Notes: generated by a model from the sequence alone, not told the origin. A DNA stretch of 64,000 nucleotides from Siphonodentalium dalli (GCA_032622095.1 CP136065.1:69471675-69535674); one strand, 5' to 3'; positions 47,963 through 59,785 are shown, counted from the first letter of the stretch. Numbers and translations are program-made.

Positions 47963-48191
47963 CCTCCCTCCCCCCCTTGGAGCTCCATGCCCCGCTTTGT
48001 TCGGCGTCCCGAGTGGCACGCCATATTCATTGTTCTGTGATGCCTGTTTTGTTTTGGGCCTAGGGCCCTGTGTGTTTGCATCTCGTTGCTGCTGTTTGTT
48101 TTCCCTTTCAGGTGCTGTGTCATCAGTGCCATTGATCCAACCTTGGTGCGTCCTGCAGGGGTAACTTTGGTGTTACCTGCCCATACCACGG

Positions 48192-48596
48192 TGCTTAGCC
48201 ATAGGGAGTTGGGCTGTCCAGTGGTCTCTACTGCCATTCCTGCGTCGCACTCGTTGGGCTTCTCCCTGTTGGCCGTGTGTGCTTATTGCTTAGGGCGCCT
48301 CATAGCAATTCTTGGGCGCCGGCTCCGAATCGTACCTTAGCTCGTCGGGCCATGCTCATGCCTGCGCTGTACAGCAGTATTTCTTCAGCGTTCTCTGCTT
48401 CGGCTTCTCGTCAGAGCGAAGGCTCTGCTTAATTGGTTTTCCATGCGTATGGGCTATCTGCAGGACAAGCTTATAATGTTGCATTAAAGCTGAGATCATA
48501 CCCCACTCATGTGTTGTCGTTTAAATATTCCGTGCAGTAGTGGCAGGGCTGTCACTGGTGGGGGTAGTGTCTCTTGGATCTGAGTGATCACATAAT
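48192..48596 (+). repeat. Ngaro split direct repeat B2 (right terminus)
   Basis: Second copy of B, ending CACATAAT at the host junction. 229 bp of unique, C-rich to mixed sequence (47963-48191) lie between A2 and B2. Confidence 0.93.
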
Positions 48597-49110
48597 ACTC
48601 TGAATCACAAATATACCCCAACATGCAACAAAATGTAAAAATTCATTGTGAAGTGACAAGTAACTGTTCAAGTAGACTTGAAAGGTCAGTAAATATTTTG
48701 GGGTCGCATACATATAAAATCAGTGTTTTATTTTGGAACTGGGTCATCATGAAGATACTACAACCTGTAATACAATATTCAAATTCCTGTGAAATGACAA
48801 ATAAATGGTAAAGTAAGCTTGAACACCCAGAAAATATGTTCTGGGTGTATAAATGTACCTGCATTTATACTTGTACAAATCCTAGCTTATGCTACGAGAC
48901 TGATAAGCTGCTCATGCAGGCCACCTGCTTATCTAATGCAACTAAGGGTGAATTTACACTGTGTATAGATCTGTATACAGATCTGTATGAAGTCACGTGT
49001 CGTGCATTGCTGTCATTACAACACGATGACTGATAGTGAACGCGCGCTGACCAGTACTCTGGTAATTGACAACTCACTAGGAGTCGTTTCAGTTTAGGCC
49101 AGACATAAAA

Positions 49111-49143
49111 ATGGATCAACTACCAGCAGACAACAGCGATTTG
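49111..49143 (+). CDS. Candidate short first coding exon (copy 2)
   Basis: Duplicate of 39293-39325, with the same ATG context and GTATGTG donor-like sequence. Equally speculative. Confidence 0.2.
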
Positions 49144-51084
49144 GTATGTGCCGTGTCAGCATATATATATAGGTCTCCTGTTTGAAACCATCTGAGAGGT
49201 GGTCATTTTGGATTGGTATGGAGTGGGTATCCATGCTACAACACCCTGTATTTTACCAAATGTAGCAAAATTTCCAACTGATGACAATTCTAATGACAAT
49301 GTTGACCAAATGTAGGACAATACTGTTTTTATTAAATTAACTAGCAGTTTTGACAGGCCGCGGGGAGGGACCAGGCACAATCTTTCCATATAAGGTAGGA
49401 AATTATGCAAATATTGGTCAGAAAACAATACTACAAAATGTGTGAAAATCCAACTACAATATCATTTTCAACCTATTGTTGGTTTGGAAATTACAACTAA
49501 TATTTTGTCAGGTATGAAATTTCCAACTGTTGAACATTTTTACCAAAGTTGGGGTGAGACACCCCTCACCCCCGGTTGACATGTCCCTGTCCATCTTGAA
49601 TATACGAAATACATGGGTTGAAATGACAACGAAAACTGTAACACATTATTCGCCAAGCCCGAGTAACAATTAATCAAAACAGATTTGCCTGTCGCAATGC
49701 TTCGGTGTTGAACCTGACGTATAGCGGACACGATTTTTGCTCACAGGGACGAATACCGTTTTCTTTCTGTGTGCATTTCTATATCAACCCGGGGTCAATA
49801 CTATGAAACTTTATCTTTGTAAGAATCTACAATTGTTTGTAAGAAATAACAATTTATCATTCCGCCAATACTATGAACCTACGATTACAAACATAAATCA
49901 CAAATAGTACGTGTTCTTTGTATTTACAAATATCTCCAATCACAAAGAATGTTCGAGTACTATGAAACATAATTTTTCAGTTTTCGCACCCTTAACCCGG
50001 ATAATATATCCATCTATGATACGCAGGGACGTGGCGACAAGGGGTCGATTCACCCACTCGTGAAAATATTTTGTCAGCTGGAAATCTCAAGTACAACCCA
50101 CATGCAGGGACGTCGCGACAAGGGGTTTGGGTTATGTTTCTCGCCCCAAACATTTTATCAACACGTTCAACAGCTGGAAATTTAATACCTGAATCAACAT
50201 GAATTGGAAATTTTACAACAACAATATGTTGAACTTGTTCTGTTATTTTGTTTTTCCAACAATTTATTAGGGGGTATGTGTTTGTTTTAGACCAACATTT
50301 GCATATTTACCTCCTTTGGTCAAAAGTTTGGATTGAAATGGCCTATATTTAGAAATTGTCTAACCTTAGGAGATCAGCTTGGATGTGAGGTAGCAGTATG
50401 TGTTCCTTGTAACTACTGAAATTACCCAATTTATTGAAAGTTTCAACGTTAAGGAACTTGTCTAGAGTGTCTATATAGGGTGTCAAACATAAATTGTCGA
50501 TTTTCACATCCTTAAACCGGAGCATATAACCATCTGATTCGCAGGGATGTAGCCCCCTTATGAAAATGTGTTATCAATGGAAATCTCATAAACAGGGACA
50601 TGGCGATAGTGGTCTTGGGAACACGATGCCTGGCACATTCTTCCAGAGATACTGCCTTTTGGTAATTGGTTAGAGACATTTCGTTGTTGTTGTCTTGATC
50701 AAGTATAGTTTATAAATGACAAATAAATAAAAATGACGCGTGTTCCCAATGTGAGTATGATTTTTCGCTCAAGAAAGCATTGCGAGGTAAATGATACTCA
50801 TGCATGGTCATGGGCGGATTATCATTTGAGTTTCAATCGTCGACGCGAATGCATTTGGTCACGGTAAAGGACACGAATACGAAGATGCAAGCACAGTTTT
50901 CACAAATGACTAGAGCATAAATGCAGTGACGTGGCAAGATGTTCTCTTTGATGCGCCAACGTCGATATCCAACTGTATCCCCATCCCTCAATTAGAAACT
51001 TCTGTTTCTGTGAAATGTAATTGTTTACCCCGGTTGGCTTCTGATTTTCAAGCTGTAACAGTAAGTTGTCCACCCCCATGGGTT

Positions 51085-51415
51085 GGACATATTGATTAAA
51101 TATGACTAACTTAGTGTTAGTCACAAACATTTTGAGTAACTTTGGTCAAGTATTGGAATTATTTGCACATAATTTAGCAACTTTAGTTTTCGCCTTCCAA
51201 TTGACTAAGAAAAGTTATGACTAAATCCTGCCAATTTTGACTAATTAGTCGTTTGGATCCCCATTTCTTAGTCGTTATGACTAACATCATCCTAGTTATT
51301 TTGATTAATGTTATGCCTCAGTCATGTTGTCTGAACTAAATCAGTCATATCCTGAGGAAAAACATTTGACTAACATATGTTAGTCATATTGACTAACTTT
51401 TGTTATCAGCGTAGA
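51085..51415. repeat. Block of GACTAA/TTAGTC words
   Basis: More than a dozen alternating TTAGTCAT and ATGACTAA words, many palindromic (GACTAACATATGTTAGTC at about 51369). Related words begin at 61840. Confidence 0.6.
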
Positions 51416-51616
51416 AAAATTAAAATACTTTCCTCTTGATATACGATTCCATCGCTATGTGGAATTTATAGGCATTTTGTTTATTCAAAGGGTGCATATG
51501 GAAATTATAGGATGGACACCCCATCGCCAAACTGAGCCCATATAGCCACGTCCCTATCTAGATATATTATAAGATATCTGAGCAGTTTGAAATTATAAAA
51601 TGACCACCACTCCTAT

Positions 51617-51902
51617 TGGTTTGGTTTGGTTCATTAGGGTTTATCGTCGTTCTAGCCGCTATGCCACACACGACGTTGTCAATTTTACGGGTGGAGGAAA
51701 GACCACACAGAGGCTTGATTTCCCCGAGAAATCGTCTCACTGCGTGTAGAAACCACCGACCCCCCGGAAAACAACTGACAAACTTGCCCAGATACACGAT
51801 TCCGGTCACCCTCCATATGACGGGGTTCGAATCAGCTTAGTCAGCGCTGGACGGCCTGTGACGGTGTAATGCATCTGGAACGACTGGACCACCGGGGGCC
51901 CC
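51617..51902 (-). mobile_element. tRNA-derived SINE, copy 2
   Basis: Reverse complement of the 12795-13083 family: B-box complement GGGGTTCGAATCAGC, central TCACTGCGTGTAGAAACC, and TTGGTTTGGTTTGGTTCATT tail complement. The 13-mer CCACCACTCCTAT flanks it (51604-51616, 51903-51915) as a perfect target duplication. Confidence 0.9.
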
Positions 51903-52781
51903 CCACCACTCCTATAACCGATACCATTAGCACGTCCCTGCTTCGATACACCCCCCCCCGATACAATGAAGCCACGTTACTGCCTCGATGTGTTATAATA
52001 AGAGTAGCGGATCAGTTTGAAATCATAGGATGGTCACAATATATATAATGCTATACCATCAAAATAATATTTTATTTTCACAAACTGAATGGTTGTAAAT
52101 TTGTAATTTGTAAAAACAATGATACCAAATTGGTTGTAGTACTCGTTATTACACTGACTTGTACTTACATACACACACTACAAACGAACAGTTTATTTGT
52201 TAACTTTGCGCAGACAAGTGGTCATCAACTTAGCAATCCGTGAACCGATTGGATAGCTCTGATAAGTGATCACCTCTCAACTTATGATTGGTTATTTCTT
52301 TGGTAACTTTGGCTTGGCGTGATTCAATATATTGTGAATAACTCACAGGCAAAGCTTTGTCCGTAAGCAATCTACAATAATCAACAGTAGATCTTTGTGA
52401 AATATGCGAGATTTTGTTAGCTCATCGTTTCATAGTACCGGCGTTATCACTATTCACAATATGATAGCACGCATTGTAATTTCCCCATATATATCGTTGT
52501 CAGTTATTTTATCTCTATATACATGTCCGTCTAATTTGAACTGGTATTCAGATAACATTGATAACGGGTGCATGGGAGCAGAGTGGTGAGTTAGTTTTTT
52601 CTAAGTTTTACAGCTGCCTTTTAGGGGTTTCACCTCTCGCCCAGTTTAAGGTATTACAATAATACGGCTAAATTTTCCCTGTACTATGAAACCACTGTGA
52701 TAGTTAACACAAATTTGTAATTACAAATTAATAAATACAATTTGTATTTACAGGTATAAAATTGTTCATAGTATTGACCCC

Positions 52782-53487
52782 CGTTCGCACTAGTCTGCGT
52801 GTAGATCTGTGTACAGTTCTGTAGCAGTGTAAATGCACCCTAAGCTGCAGTTAGATATGTACCACCTGAATGACAAAAAAATAATTGTCACTGCATATAT
52901 CCCTAATTGTATATACAATGGTCATATTAATGATTTTGAAATCCTGATTGTAAGTACCTGACACATTTTGGTTATTAACAAATTGATGCATGGCGTATAT
53001 GTCTTTGTTGATACCAAATTCCTTTGTGAACGCAACAACTTCTTAGCCAATCGATGGAACGATAAATAACCAATCGTTATACTGAGAGTGGATCTCATGG
53101 TGGCAAATGGTTGTGAATTGTTTCCCGCGTATTCAACGGTATTCCGCTCAAATGCAAGAATTGTCTGCAAAATAACTGTTCTTAGTTGTTTACGATCAAA
53201 TTGAAGTTATTTACAGTAAATATGTTTTGAATTAGCAAATAAAATATTACGGACAACACCGCGAGTTGTTTTTAAAAATTTGCATTGTTCTAAACATCTT
53301 TTTCTGAAGTCAATTCCTAGATTATGCCGTCACCGAGTAAATATCTGTCCTGAAAAAACAATATTATTTTCTTTCAATATACCGATAATATATATATAAA
53401 ATGTCCATTGGGCGCATATATAATCTAATTTTTATAACGATTAAAAAAAAATCCGAAGTTAGCCGAAGATTTTGTTGTAGACGAAGT
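52782..53487. other. No recognised gene
   Basis: AT-rich. An 82-codon minus frame at 52922-53170 has no domain. TGTAGATCTGTGTACAG-type words near 52800 are related, inverted, to those at 39150 and 48970. Confidence 0.4.
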
Positions 53488-53557
53488 CACGTGATCATCA
53501 GCCCGATCACGTGATTGTCACATGTAAACAGAAGCATAGCACGTGATCGATCACGTG
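53488..53557. promoter_or_regulatory. Cluster of four CACGTG E-boxes
   Basis: CACGTG at 53488, 53508, 53540 and 53552. The last two form an 18-bp perfect palindrome CACGTGATCGATCACGTG. CACGTG is bound by bHLH and bHLH-Zip factors (USF, MITF/TFE, Myc/Max, HIF-like). The following 150 bp are CpG-richer than their surroundings and contain an ATG at 53656 with a donor-like GTAATT 33 bases later, so a promoter is plausible but no transcript is proven. Confidence 0.5.
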
Positions 53558-53958
53558 GTAACTGATTGACAACGCATAGATACGCGACGGCGGTATTTGA
53601 AGTTTGCATGTAGTCGATCGCGGCCTTTGAAGATTGTCGCGTTATCACACTGCGAATGCAAAACTTCGCCGAAAACATCGCCTTTCTCGTAATTAAATGT
53701 CTTTATCGTGTTATTATTACTATTATTATATGTATCGCGATGTGTTGTTACTATAAAGCCATGCCCGTATATTATTCAGTTTTGCGCGCATTTATCTATA
53801 TAAACGCGTGCTCGTGTTTATATATATGTTTTCGTTACCGGAATAGTCCAAGTTATATTATATATGCATATCAACATTGCATATAAACGCGAAGACTTGC
53901 ACAGTTATTAGGCAATTATCATCTCGTAAACATTTCCAGATGCCATTAGTCGTGTGTC
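53558..53958 (+). other. Possible transcribed region after the E-box cluster
   Basis: A 76-codon frame from ATG 53656 becomes hydrophobic and Ile/Tyr/Cys-rich after its first 11 codons, typical of AT-rich intron read-through rather than a protein. Confidence 0.25.
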
Positions 53959-54794
53959 AATAAAGAGCGTTTCGTTTTAATTTATCGTAACGCGGTAAAA
54001 CAACACAAAATTGGTTTATTGCTGTCGGATTTAATCAATTATAATCAAGTCATTCATTACCAATATGATATGATAAGTTCATTTTTCCTTGGTTATGAAT
54101 CATGTATATATTTGGGCAATATGGTGTTTATATATATTTCGGAATATTGCTTCCCCCACCCCAAAACAATCTAGCCGACTGTCACTGATGGAAATTCACT
54201 GCATCTATGCATGGTTATTGGCCTATAAAATTAGCACTCTAGCGATGCTGTCTATTGAATATCCAGGTCATAAATCGACCTCTAGGTGTCAATTACGCAT
54301 AACAATAGGGTTATAAAATATATAAATGTTCGCCGTGGTTCGTTTAAACATCCAATCACATATAACACTTTTTGAAGGAGGGATAATAATCCGGTTTAAT
54401 ATTGAATCACATATTCAAGTGCTCTTTATTCGCAATATATCGTAATAGTGAACGCTCTTTATTGTGTCAAGGTAAAGGGACTCGACTTAGAACAGTTGTT
54501 CTAGTGATTGTTTACTGATTACAACAATACAGGTCAATACATGTACATGAACTTCCGATATGCATGCTTTATATATCCTTCCATCATTGTCATAGCAATT
54601 TGCGCTTTATTAAACTCTTTTTATTCGTACCATATTAGGAAAACTCTTAACATGGAACGCTCTTTATTGAGCCATGGTGAAGGAAATGGGGACTTAGAAT
54701 AGTTGTCATCGTGAATTATTCATCAACATACTCCCCACTGCAATTGTATGTATTCGTAACCATGACTGACTCGTCAAATTAAACGCTCTTTATT
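53959..54794. repeat. Recurrent AATAAAGAGCG motif cluster
   Basis: AATAAAGAGCG at 53959-53969 (+), and its complement at 54453-54463, 54658-54668 and 54784-54794 (plus an imperfect one at 54420). Two more lie at 35107 and 35149. The + copy and the complement at 54453 share extra bases (CAATAAAGAGCGTT), compatible with ends of a ~500-bp element. Confidence 0.5.
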
Positions 54795-56029
54795 TTGTAT
54801 ATGTAATCGGTTTCTGATTTTGCGCAACGAGTTTCCCACAGAAATCCTGCCAAATGTCACGTAAACGAACATCGTTTGGAAATGAATACAGCATATGCCT
54901 AACTGAGAGTCACTAGAATGAATGAATGATTGTAAATACGGGACACTCGGGGCATATATACGGAAAATTAAAACAACATCGCGAACACGCACCCGAATAA
55001 AGTTCACATGCCGGCTCGTGTTTTTGCCAAGTTCACATGCCGGCGCGATGACAATTCACCATGTGTACACAATGCTATTGATATGCCCCGCAGTAATTCC
55101 ATTACACTCACGCGCTGATGTCGATTCCGGATTTTCCATCGCCATATATGTAGACATAATTAACTCCGACTCCGATTCCCTGTTTTTAATTAGTTTAATA
55201 ATTACCTCGCTTGACGTCATGCGATGTTTTGCGACGGAGATAGCCGACAACCGGTGGTGGTATTATTTATTTATTTATTACGCGATTTTTATGGGACTTG
55301 GATCATTGTGATCACAAAAGGGGTGGCTTTCCGATAGAGTTTTGTTGTTTCATGAGGATAGAAATTGTAATATTTGCCAACCAGCATTGTAACTTGTTTA
55401 ACTAATATTTAGACCTGACTTATTTTGATGGAGTTATTGCCCTTTTTCGATTAACAACAGATTACTTACATTACCATAGGTGCAATTTTGGAAGTATTAT
55501 GAACAGATTGTGTTCATTTTGAAATAGGTTTACGATAACAAACGCCCTACCGGCATCTTAACCTGTATAATAATTGTGTGTACATATATGAAAATATCCC
55601 TTATTCATTTGCATGGGCGTATTTGGTGATTGGATACATATCTGATATGGTTATACTTGAACTATAATTATCCTTGAACTTCTTATCCCCATCCTATATC
55701 ACTGGATATTGTGGTGGGATATATCATCTGTCGACCAATGACATATATTTGATTACCCTTCTGACCTAACAGTTTTACATATATAGATAAGAGGATTCCT
55801 TGACCTTATTTCCTATTTTGATTGATATTTGAAAAAGGGGATCTTCAGGATTGCATGAGCTTGATCTGCTGTTTGACCGTGACCTATTATCATAGGTCAG
55901 TGTGGGCGTGGGAAACATATCAGCTGCTTATCAGATAAGGTTATCTTTTGACCCCCTAACCTAGATTTTTGATCCCCTTTTGACCGATATTTGAAAAATG
56001 TGGTCACCATACTTTACTATGGGGTTGTT
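54795..56029. other. No recognised gene
   Basis: A 129-codon plus frame at 54922-55311 has no domain and sits in CpG-containing repeat-like DNA. CACATGCCGGC appears twice near 55010 and 55035. Confidence 0.35.
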
Positions 56030-56530
56030 GGGCGTTGGCTGTCTGTATTTTACACTACTACTGAAATGGTCATCAGTTGTAAATTTTCTAACCTTAGTGG
56101 GGTGACAGGTTGGAAATTTCCAACACTTGGAAAGCTTGTGTCCTGCTGGTCCCTAACCCGTGGGCAGTCAAAAAACTGCTAGTTAATTTAAGAAAACAAT
56201 AGTGTCATACATTTGGTCAACATCGTCATTGGAATTGTCATCAGTTGGAAATTTTCCAACCTAAGTGGGGGTGTCAGGTTTGAAATTTCCAACTCTAGGA
56301 AGGCTTGAGGCTAGTCTAGATGCTAGGATTTTGCGATTTTCATGTTCAGATTTCAACATTTTCGCACACCGGGCCGAACCACAAAACTGATAATTAGTTT
56401 AACAACACAATATTTTACTACATTTGGTCAAACGTGTGGACTGAAATGGTCATCAGTTGGATAATTTACCAACCTGAGGAGGGGTATAAGTTTTAAATTT
56501 CCAACACTAGGAAAGCTTCAGTTGAGGCCA
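56030..56530 (+). repeat. Degenerate ~190-bp tandem repeat
   Basis: GTCATCAGTTG(T/G)(A/T)AATTT followed by GAAATTTCCAACNCT recurs near 56070, 56237 and 56449. Related pieces lie near 39440 (inverted), 49260 and 50300. Confidence 0.6.
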
Positions 56531-57070
56531 GTCGAAATCCCAGGATTTGCGATTTTCTTGTATAGTTTTCAAAACTTTCTCACACCGGGCCGAAGAACCA
56601 TGGTCAGCCCGGTGTCTTGTTCGTAGCCGTATGCATTTGTCTGGAGTTAGACCACTAGATGTTAGGATTTATGCTATTTTTCAGGTTAAAATATCTGAAT
56701 GTTGTCATACCGGGAATATGGAACCATGGTTTATGAATATATAGGATATTAGGCATGAGTACTGAGGTGCAAGAGGGGTGCAAATGGAATTATGCAAAAC
56801 TTGTGTGTGGTGTGATTCTGATTCAAGGGGGGTGCAGTTGGAATTTCATCAAGGTGGACACCCTCCCCCCCCCCCCCCCCCCCCCAACGGAGACACTCTG
56901 TATACCGCGAACTTTGTATGTGATTCGTTGGTAAATCGGTGGCCAGTCAGTGAGGCATGAAAAGACTCCATGATACAAGTTTGAAATGTTTTTTTGGGGT
57001 GGGGGGGGGACCCACCACCCCGGGAACGGACTTTTTTCTGTTCCGACCTCGGACACCCCTCCATCCGACA
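56300..57070 (-). mobile_element. Inverted partial relative of the 10813 hAT-like element
   Basis: Reads as the reverse complement of about 10890-11310: TCTAGATGCTAGGATT, TTGTCTGGAGTTAGACC, ATATAGGATATTAGGC and GTGCAAATGGAATTATGCAAA in the same order. Termini were not found. A 23-C run interrupts it near 56863. Confidence 0.65.
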
Positions 57071-58088
57071 CAAGAGTATTTCCGGGCGCAAATGGAAATG
57101 TAATTTTTCACCTGCAGTCATAATAGAACAAAACTTTTATATTTCTTCATGATCTCCTTGATGTTTTATAGACATTATTTTGCACATTTATAACGAACCA
57201 AGGCCGGACGCTTTGGGTCGTATATAGGCTATATCTTATTTTGTGACGTCACCAATTATTAAATAATACGACGCTCCAATTTTTGAATTTTTGGAGCGCG
57301 AATGTCGCACAGTAGATCGGTGGGCCTAAAGAATTATTGTCGTTATCGGCTGTCAAGAGTCCAACACAAATCAGTCGATGTGCAACATTCTCCTATTTAT
57401 ATGAACGTCATAAAATCATTTATTTGTTTTTATTTATAAGGGAAAGTAGGTCCATAATGAATTTCTAACCGGTCTACTCCTGCACTCTACTAGATCAAAT
57501 CATCAATAAACTAAAATCACCACCACTCAACACGATCTACGTGTATCTCAAAGCTTTATTTTCCAACTGATATACAGCAGTTGGTCAATACTGCATGGTT
57601 CTGTAGACACTATACCGTGCGAAAGGAAATAAGATAATATTTAATGTGGATTTGATTGACATCATAAGTCTGCATAATTACATGCATCTGATAATCCATA
57701 TATATATCCTATTTTCTTGAATAGAATGAAAAGACATACTTATGAACAAAGCAGAAGATACATTCAATTCCACGCGAATTCGGTCAATGGTGAAAGTTAC
57801 ACGATGACGTTGTTTGTCGACTATTGTTGAAATTGACATGACATGTTATCATTGAAATGAACATCCTCCCCCAGCACGCCAAGTAATATAGGCCTAATGG
57901 TTACTTTCAGTTCCATGCACTCTCGACAACATATATAACTATTTATAATTACCCCACCAAACATAAGCCTTATGCATGTGAATATTATTTGGTGGGAATA
58001 TATAAAGTGATTTTGACAAGAATTGTTTTAAACGCTACATGCAGAAACCCCTATGTGATTGTTTAGCTTTGGTTCGTTAGGCCCGTTC
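57071..58088. other. No recognised gene
   Basis: AT-rich. TGACGTCA (CRE-like) at about 57244 and a GCTCC(AATTTTTGAATTTTT)GGAGC hairpin at about 57274 are the only notable words. Confidence 0.4.
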
Positions 58089-58293
58089 CAAACGACGGAT
58101 TTTTGTCGACTCGAATATAATACCAGACCCACAATTGTATTAAATGCGTCAAAAATGCGACGTTTGAAACAATTAGATCCGTGTCAGACGCACCACAGAC
58201 GAATCTCCGTCCAATTCAGACGAATCTTCGTCGGTGATGCGTCTGAAATCCGTCTTGGTTTCAAACGACGGACTTTTGTCGACTCGAATCTAA
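58089..58293 (+). repeat. Direct repeat pair, 173 bp apart
   Basis: CAAACGACGGATTTTTGTCG at 58089 recurs as CAAACGACGGACTTTTGTCG at 58262, both followed by ACTCGAAT. Between them is a GACGAATC(T/C)-rich palindromic part. A 99-codon frame here is a repeat artefact. Confidence 0.6.
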
Positions 58294-58574
58294 TTCATGT
58301 GACGAGAAGAGCCGAAAGTTGCCGAAAAACGAATGCAAATGATATGATAATGATATGATAATGGTATAATAATTAGGGAGTTCCCCTTATCTGCGGAAAT
58401 ACCCACATGATGTCATTTGTCGCACGCTCTCTTTGTTATAAAGAAAGATATATCTATAAGAATTGCTTAGGTATAATATTGTGAAAATTTTAATTATTAT
58501 GGTAGTTTGATTTCTCAACGAACATGGCATGTCACTGACTCACATCTCATAATGAATATAGTATCAATGATTAT
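58294..58574. other. No recognised feature
   Basis: AT-rich; nothing supported. Confidence 0.4.
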
Positions 58575-58668
58575 ATAATAATTAATATATACCGGTATAA
58601 GGGATATGGGTTGTAGCAACTGATTTATAATAATTCATATAGACCGATATTCCTTATTATTACCACTT
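58575..58668 (+). repeat. Detached start of the 62-bp tandem repeat
   Basis: ATATACCGGTATAAGGGATA and TGATTTATAATAATTCATAT match the array at 59345-59785. Confidence 0.65.
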
Positions 58669-59344
58669 TATAGGGCGTTCTCTAGGCCATTGGTAATGTT
58701 TTTTCGGGGCGTTCCAAATAGCGTATTGTTACCAAAACAGCGGGCCGCTGGCCGATAATGAGAAGCCTAGTTCAATATCGGCCCGCCGCCCGGAAACTAT
58801 AGATCTCGTTTATTATCGCGAGAGTTACGTCCCTTCAACTTCCGATCTGGCGTGTTTATTTCAAGAAAATAATGGGAAGATGTATCCGATTTCCTCGACA
58901 CTATAATTCACGCTATATGATTGAATTATTGTATCAAGCGTAAGTATGCATTGATAATTTTAGCTGTCAACCTCTCATTGGTTGTTACTCGTCTCCAATG
59001 CTGGTTTTTTCCCCTGTCCTATTTTCGAGACTCCGTCAGTCCGTGTCAGCTGACAAGTCAAATGATATCAAATTTAAATGTTCTTGAAAATATTTCTCTC
59101 TTAATCTACTTCATTATTCCACTAAATCCTCAAATGGGTCAAATGTCAACAACTGTGGTAATAATAGTAATAACATGATTTCATCGGGCATTATGGTTTA
59201 TTAACGGCCCTCTGGAATGATTAACAGCCCTCGGGCCTATTAGCGTCCCTCGACTTCGTCTCGGGTCGCTAATAGGCCCTTGGGCTGTTAATCATTCCAG
59301 CCGGGCCGTTAATAAACCATAACGCCCTCAAAAATCATGTTATT
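58669..59344. mobile_element. Insertion splitting the 62-bp array, ending in a long hairpin
   Basis: Array sequence stops near TTATTATTACC and resumes after 59344. Its right part (59169-59344) is a near-perfect hairpin of about 85-bp arms with a 3-5 base loop at GACTTCGTC. AGGGCGTT near the left edge and AACGCCCT near the right are short inverted ends. A relic of the same family lies at 14128-14252. Confidence 0.6.
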
Positions 59345-59785
59345 GTTATATTGTAAGGGATATGGGTGGTAGTCTCTGATGTATACTAATTAATATATGG
59401 CGGTATTACTTATTATAAGGGGTAAGGGTGGTACCACTGATTTATAATAATTCACATATACCGGCATTACTTGTTATGATGGGTATATGGGTGGTAACCT
59501 CTTATTTATAATAATTCATATATTCCGGTATTACTTATTATAAGGGGCAGAGTGGTAGCCTATGATTTATAATAATTTATATATACCGGTATTGCTTATT
59601 ATGATGGGTAGGGATAGTAGCCTATGATTTATAATAATGCATATATACCGGTATTCCTTATTATAAAGGATATAGGGTGGTAGCCTATGATTTATAATAA
59701 TTAATATATTCCGGTATTCCTTATTATAAGGGGTAGGGGTGGTAGTCTCTGATTTATAATAATTATTGTATACCGGTATTTACAT
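59345..59785 (+). repeat. 62-bp tandem repeat, seven units
   Basis: CGG(T/C)ATT anchors at 59401, 59462, 59526, 59587, 59649, 59712 and 59774, spacing 61-64. Consensus includes ATATATACCGGTATTACTTA and GGTAGCCTATGATTTATAAT. Confidence 0.85.

Larger units (their letters stand above)
42602..48596 (+). mobile_element. Ngaro-type tyrosine-recombinase retrotransposon
   Basis: Bounded by TAAT at 42602-42605 and 48593-48596. Ends are split direct repeats in the order A1 (42602-42802), coding region, B1 (47361-47765), A2 (47762-47962), B2 (48192-48596), the hallmark of Ngaro elements. Contents in order: Gag, reverse transcriptase, RNase H, tyrosine recombinase core-binding part, SGNH hydrolase. No target duplication, as expected for recombinase-mediated insertion. 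GC-rich compared with its surroundings. Frameshifts, an in-frame stop and missing recombinase catalytic residues make it non-autonomous, yet the repeat pairs look identical. Confidence 0.93.
39740..49557 (+). repeat. 3.8-kb tandem duplication, copy 2 (Ngaro-filled)
   Basis: Same unit as 35913-39739, split by the Ngaro element at 42602-48596. Subtracting the element leaves 3827 bp, matching copy 1 without net length change. Confidence 0.92.
49791..52781. mobile_element. Candidate 3-kb element with 17-bp terminal inverted repeats
   Basis: GGGGTCAATACTATGAA at 49791-49807 is exactly complementary to 52765-52781, with weaker similarity further inward. GCAGGGACGTGGC-like words occur several times in the left part (50033, 50104, 50583) and inverted in the right part (51545, 51925), again suggesting a foldback plan. 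No target duplication was found and no transposase is seen. Could be two opposed solo ends. Confidence 0.5.

Noticed and set aside
35913-49557. Long terminal repeats of a huge LTR retrotransposon
   Set aside because: The two 3.8-kb copies abut directly with no internal coding region between them; the only coding element is the Ngaro insertion inside copy 2.
54922-55311. 129-codon frame with Ile/Ser/Asp repeats
   Set aside because: Composition follows simple GACTCCGATTCC-like sequence; no homologue recognised.
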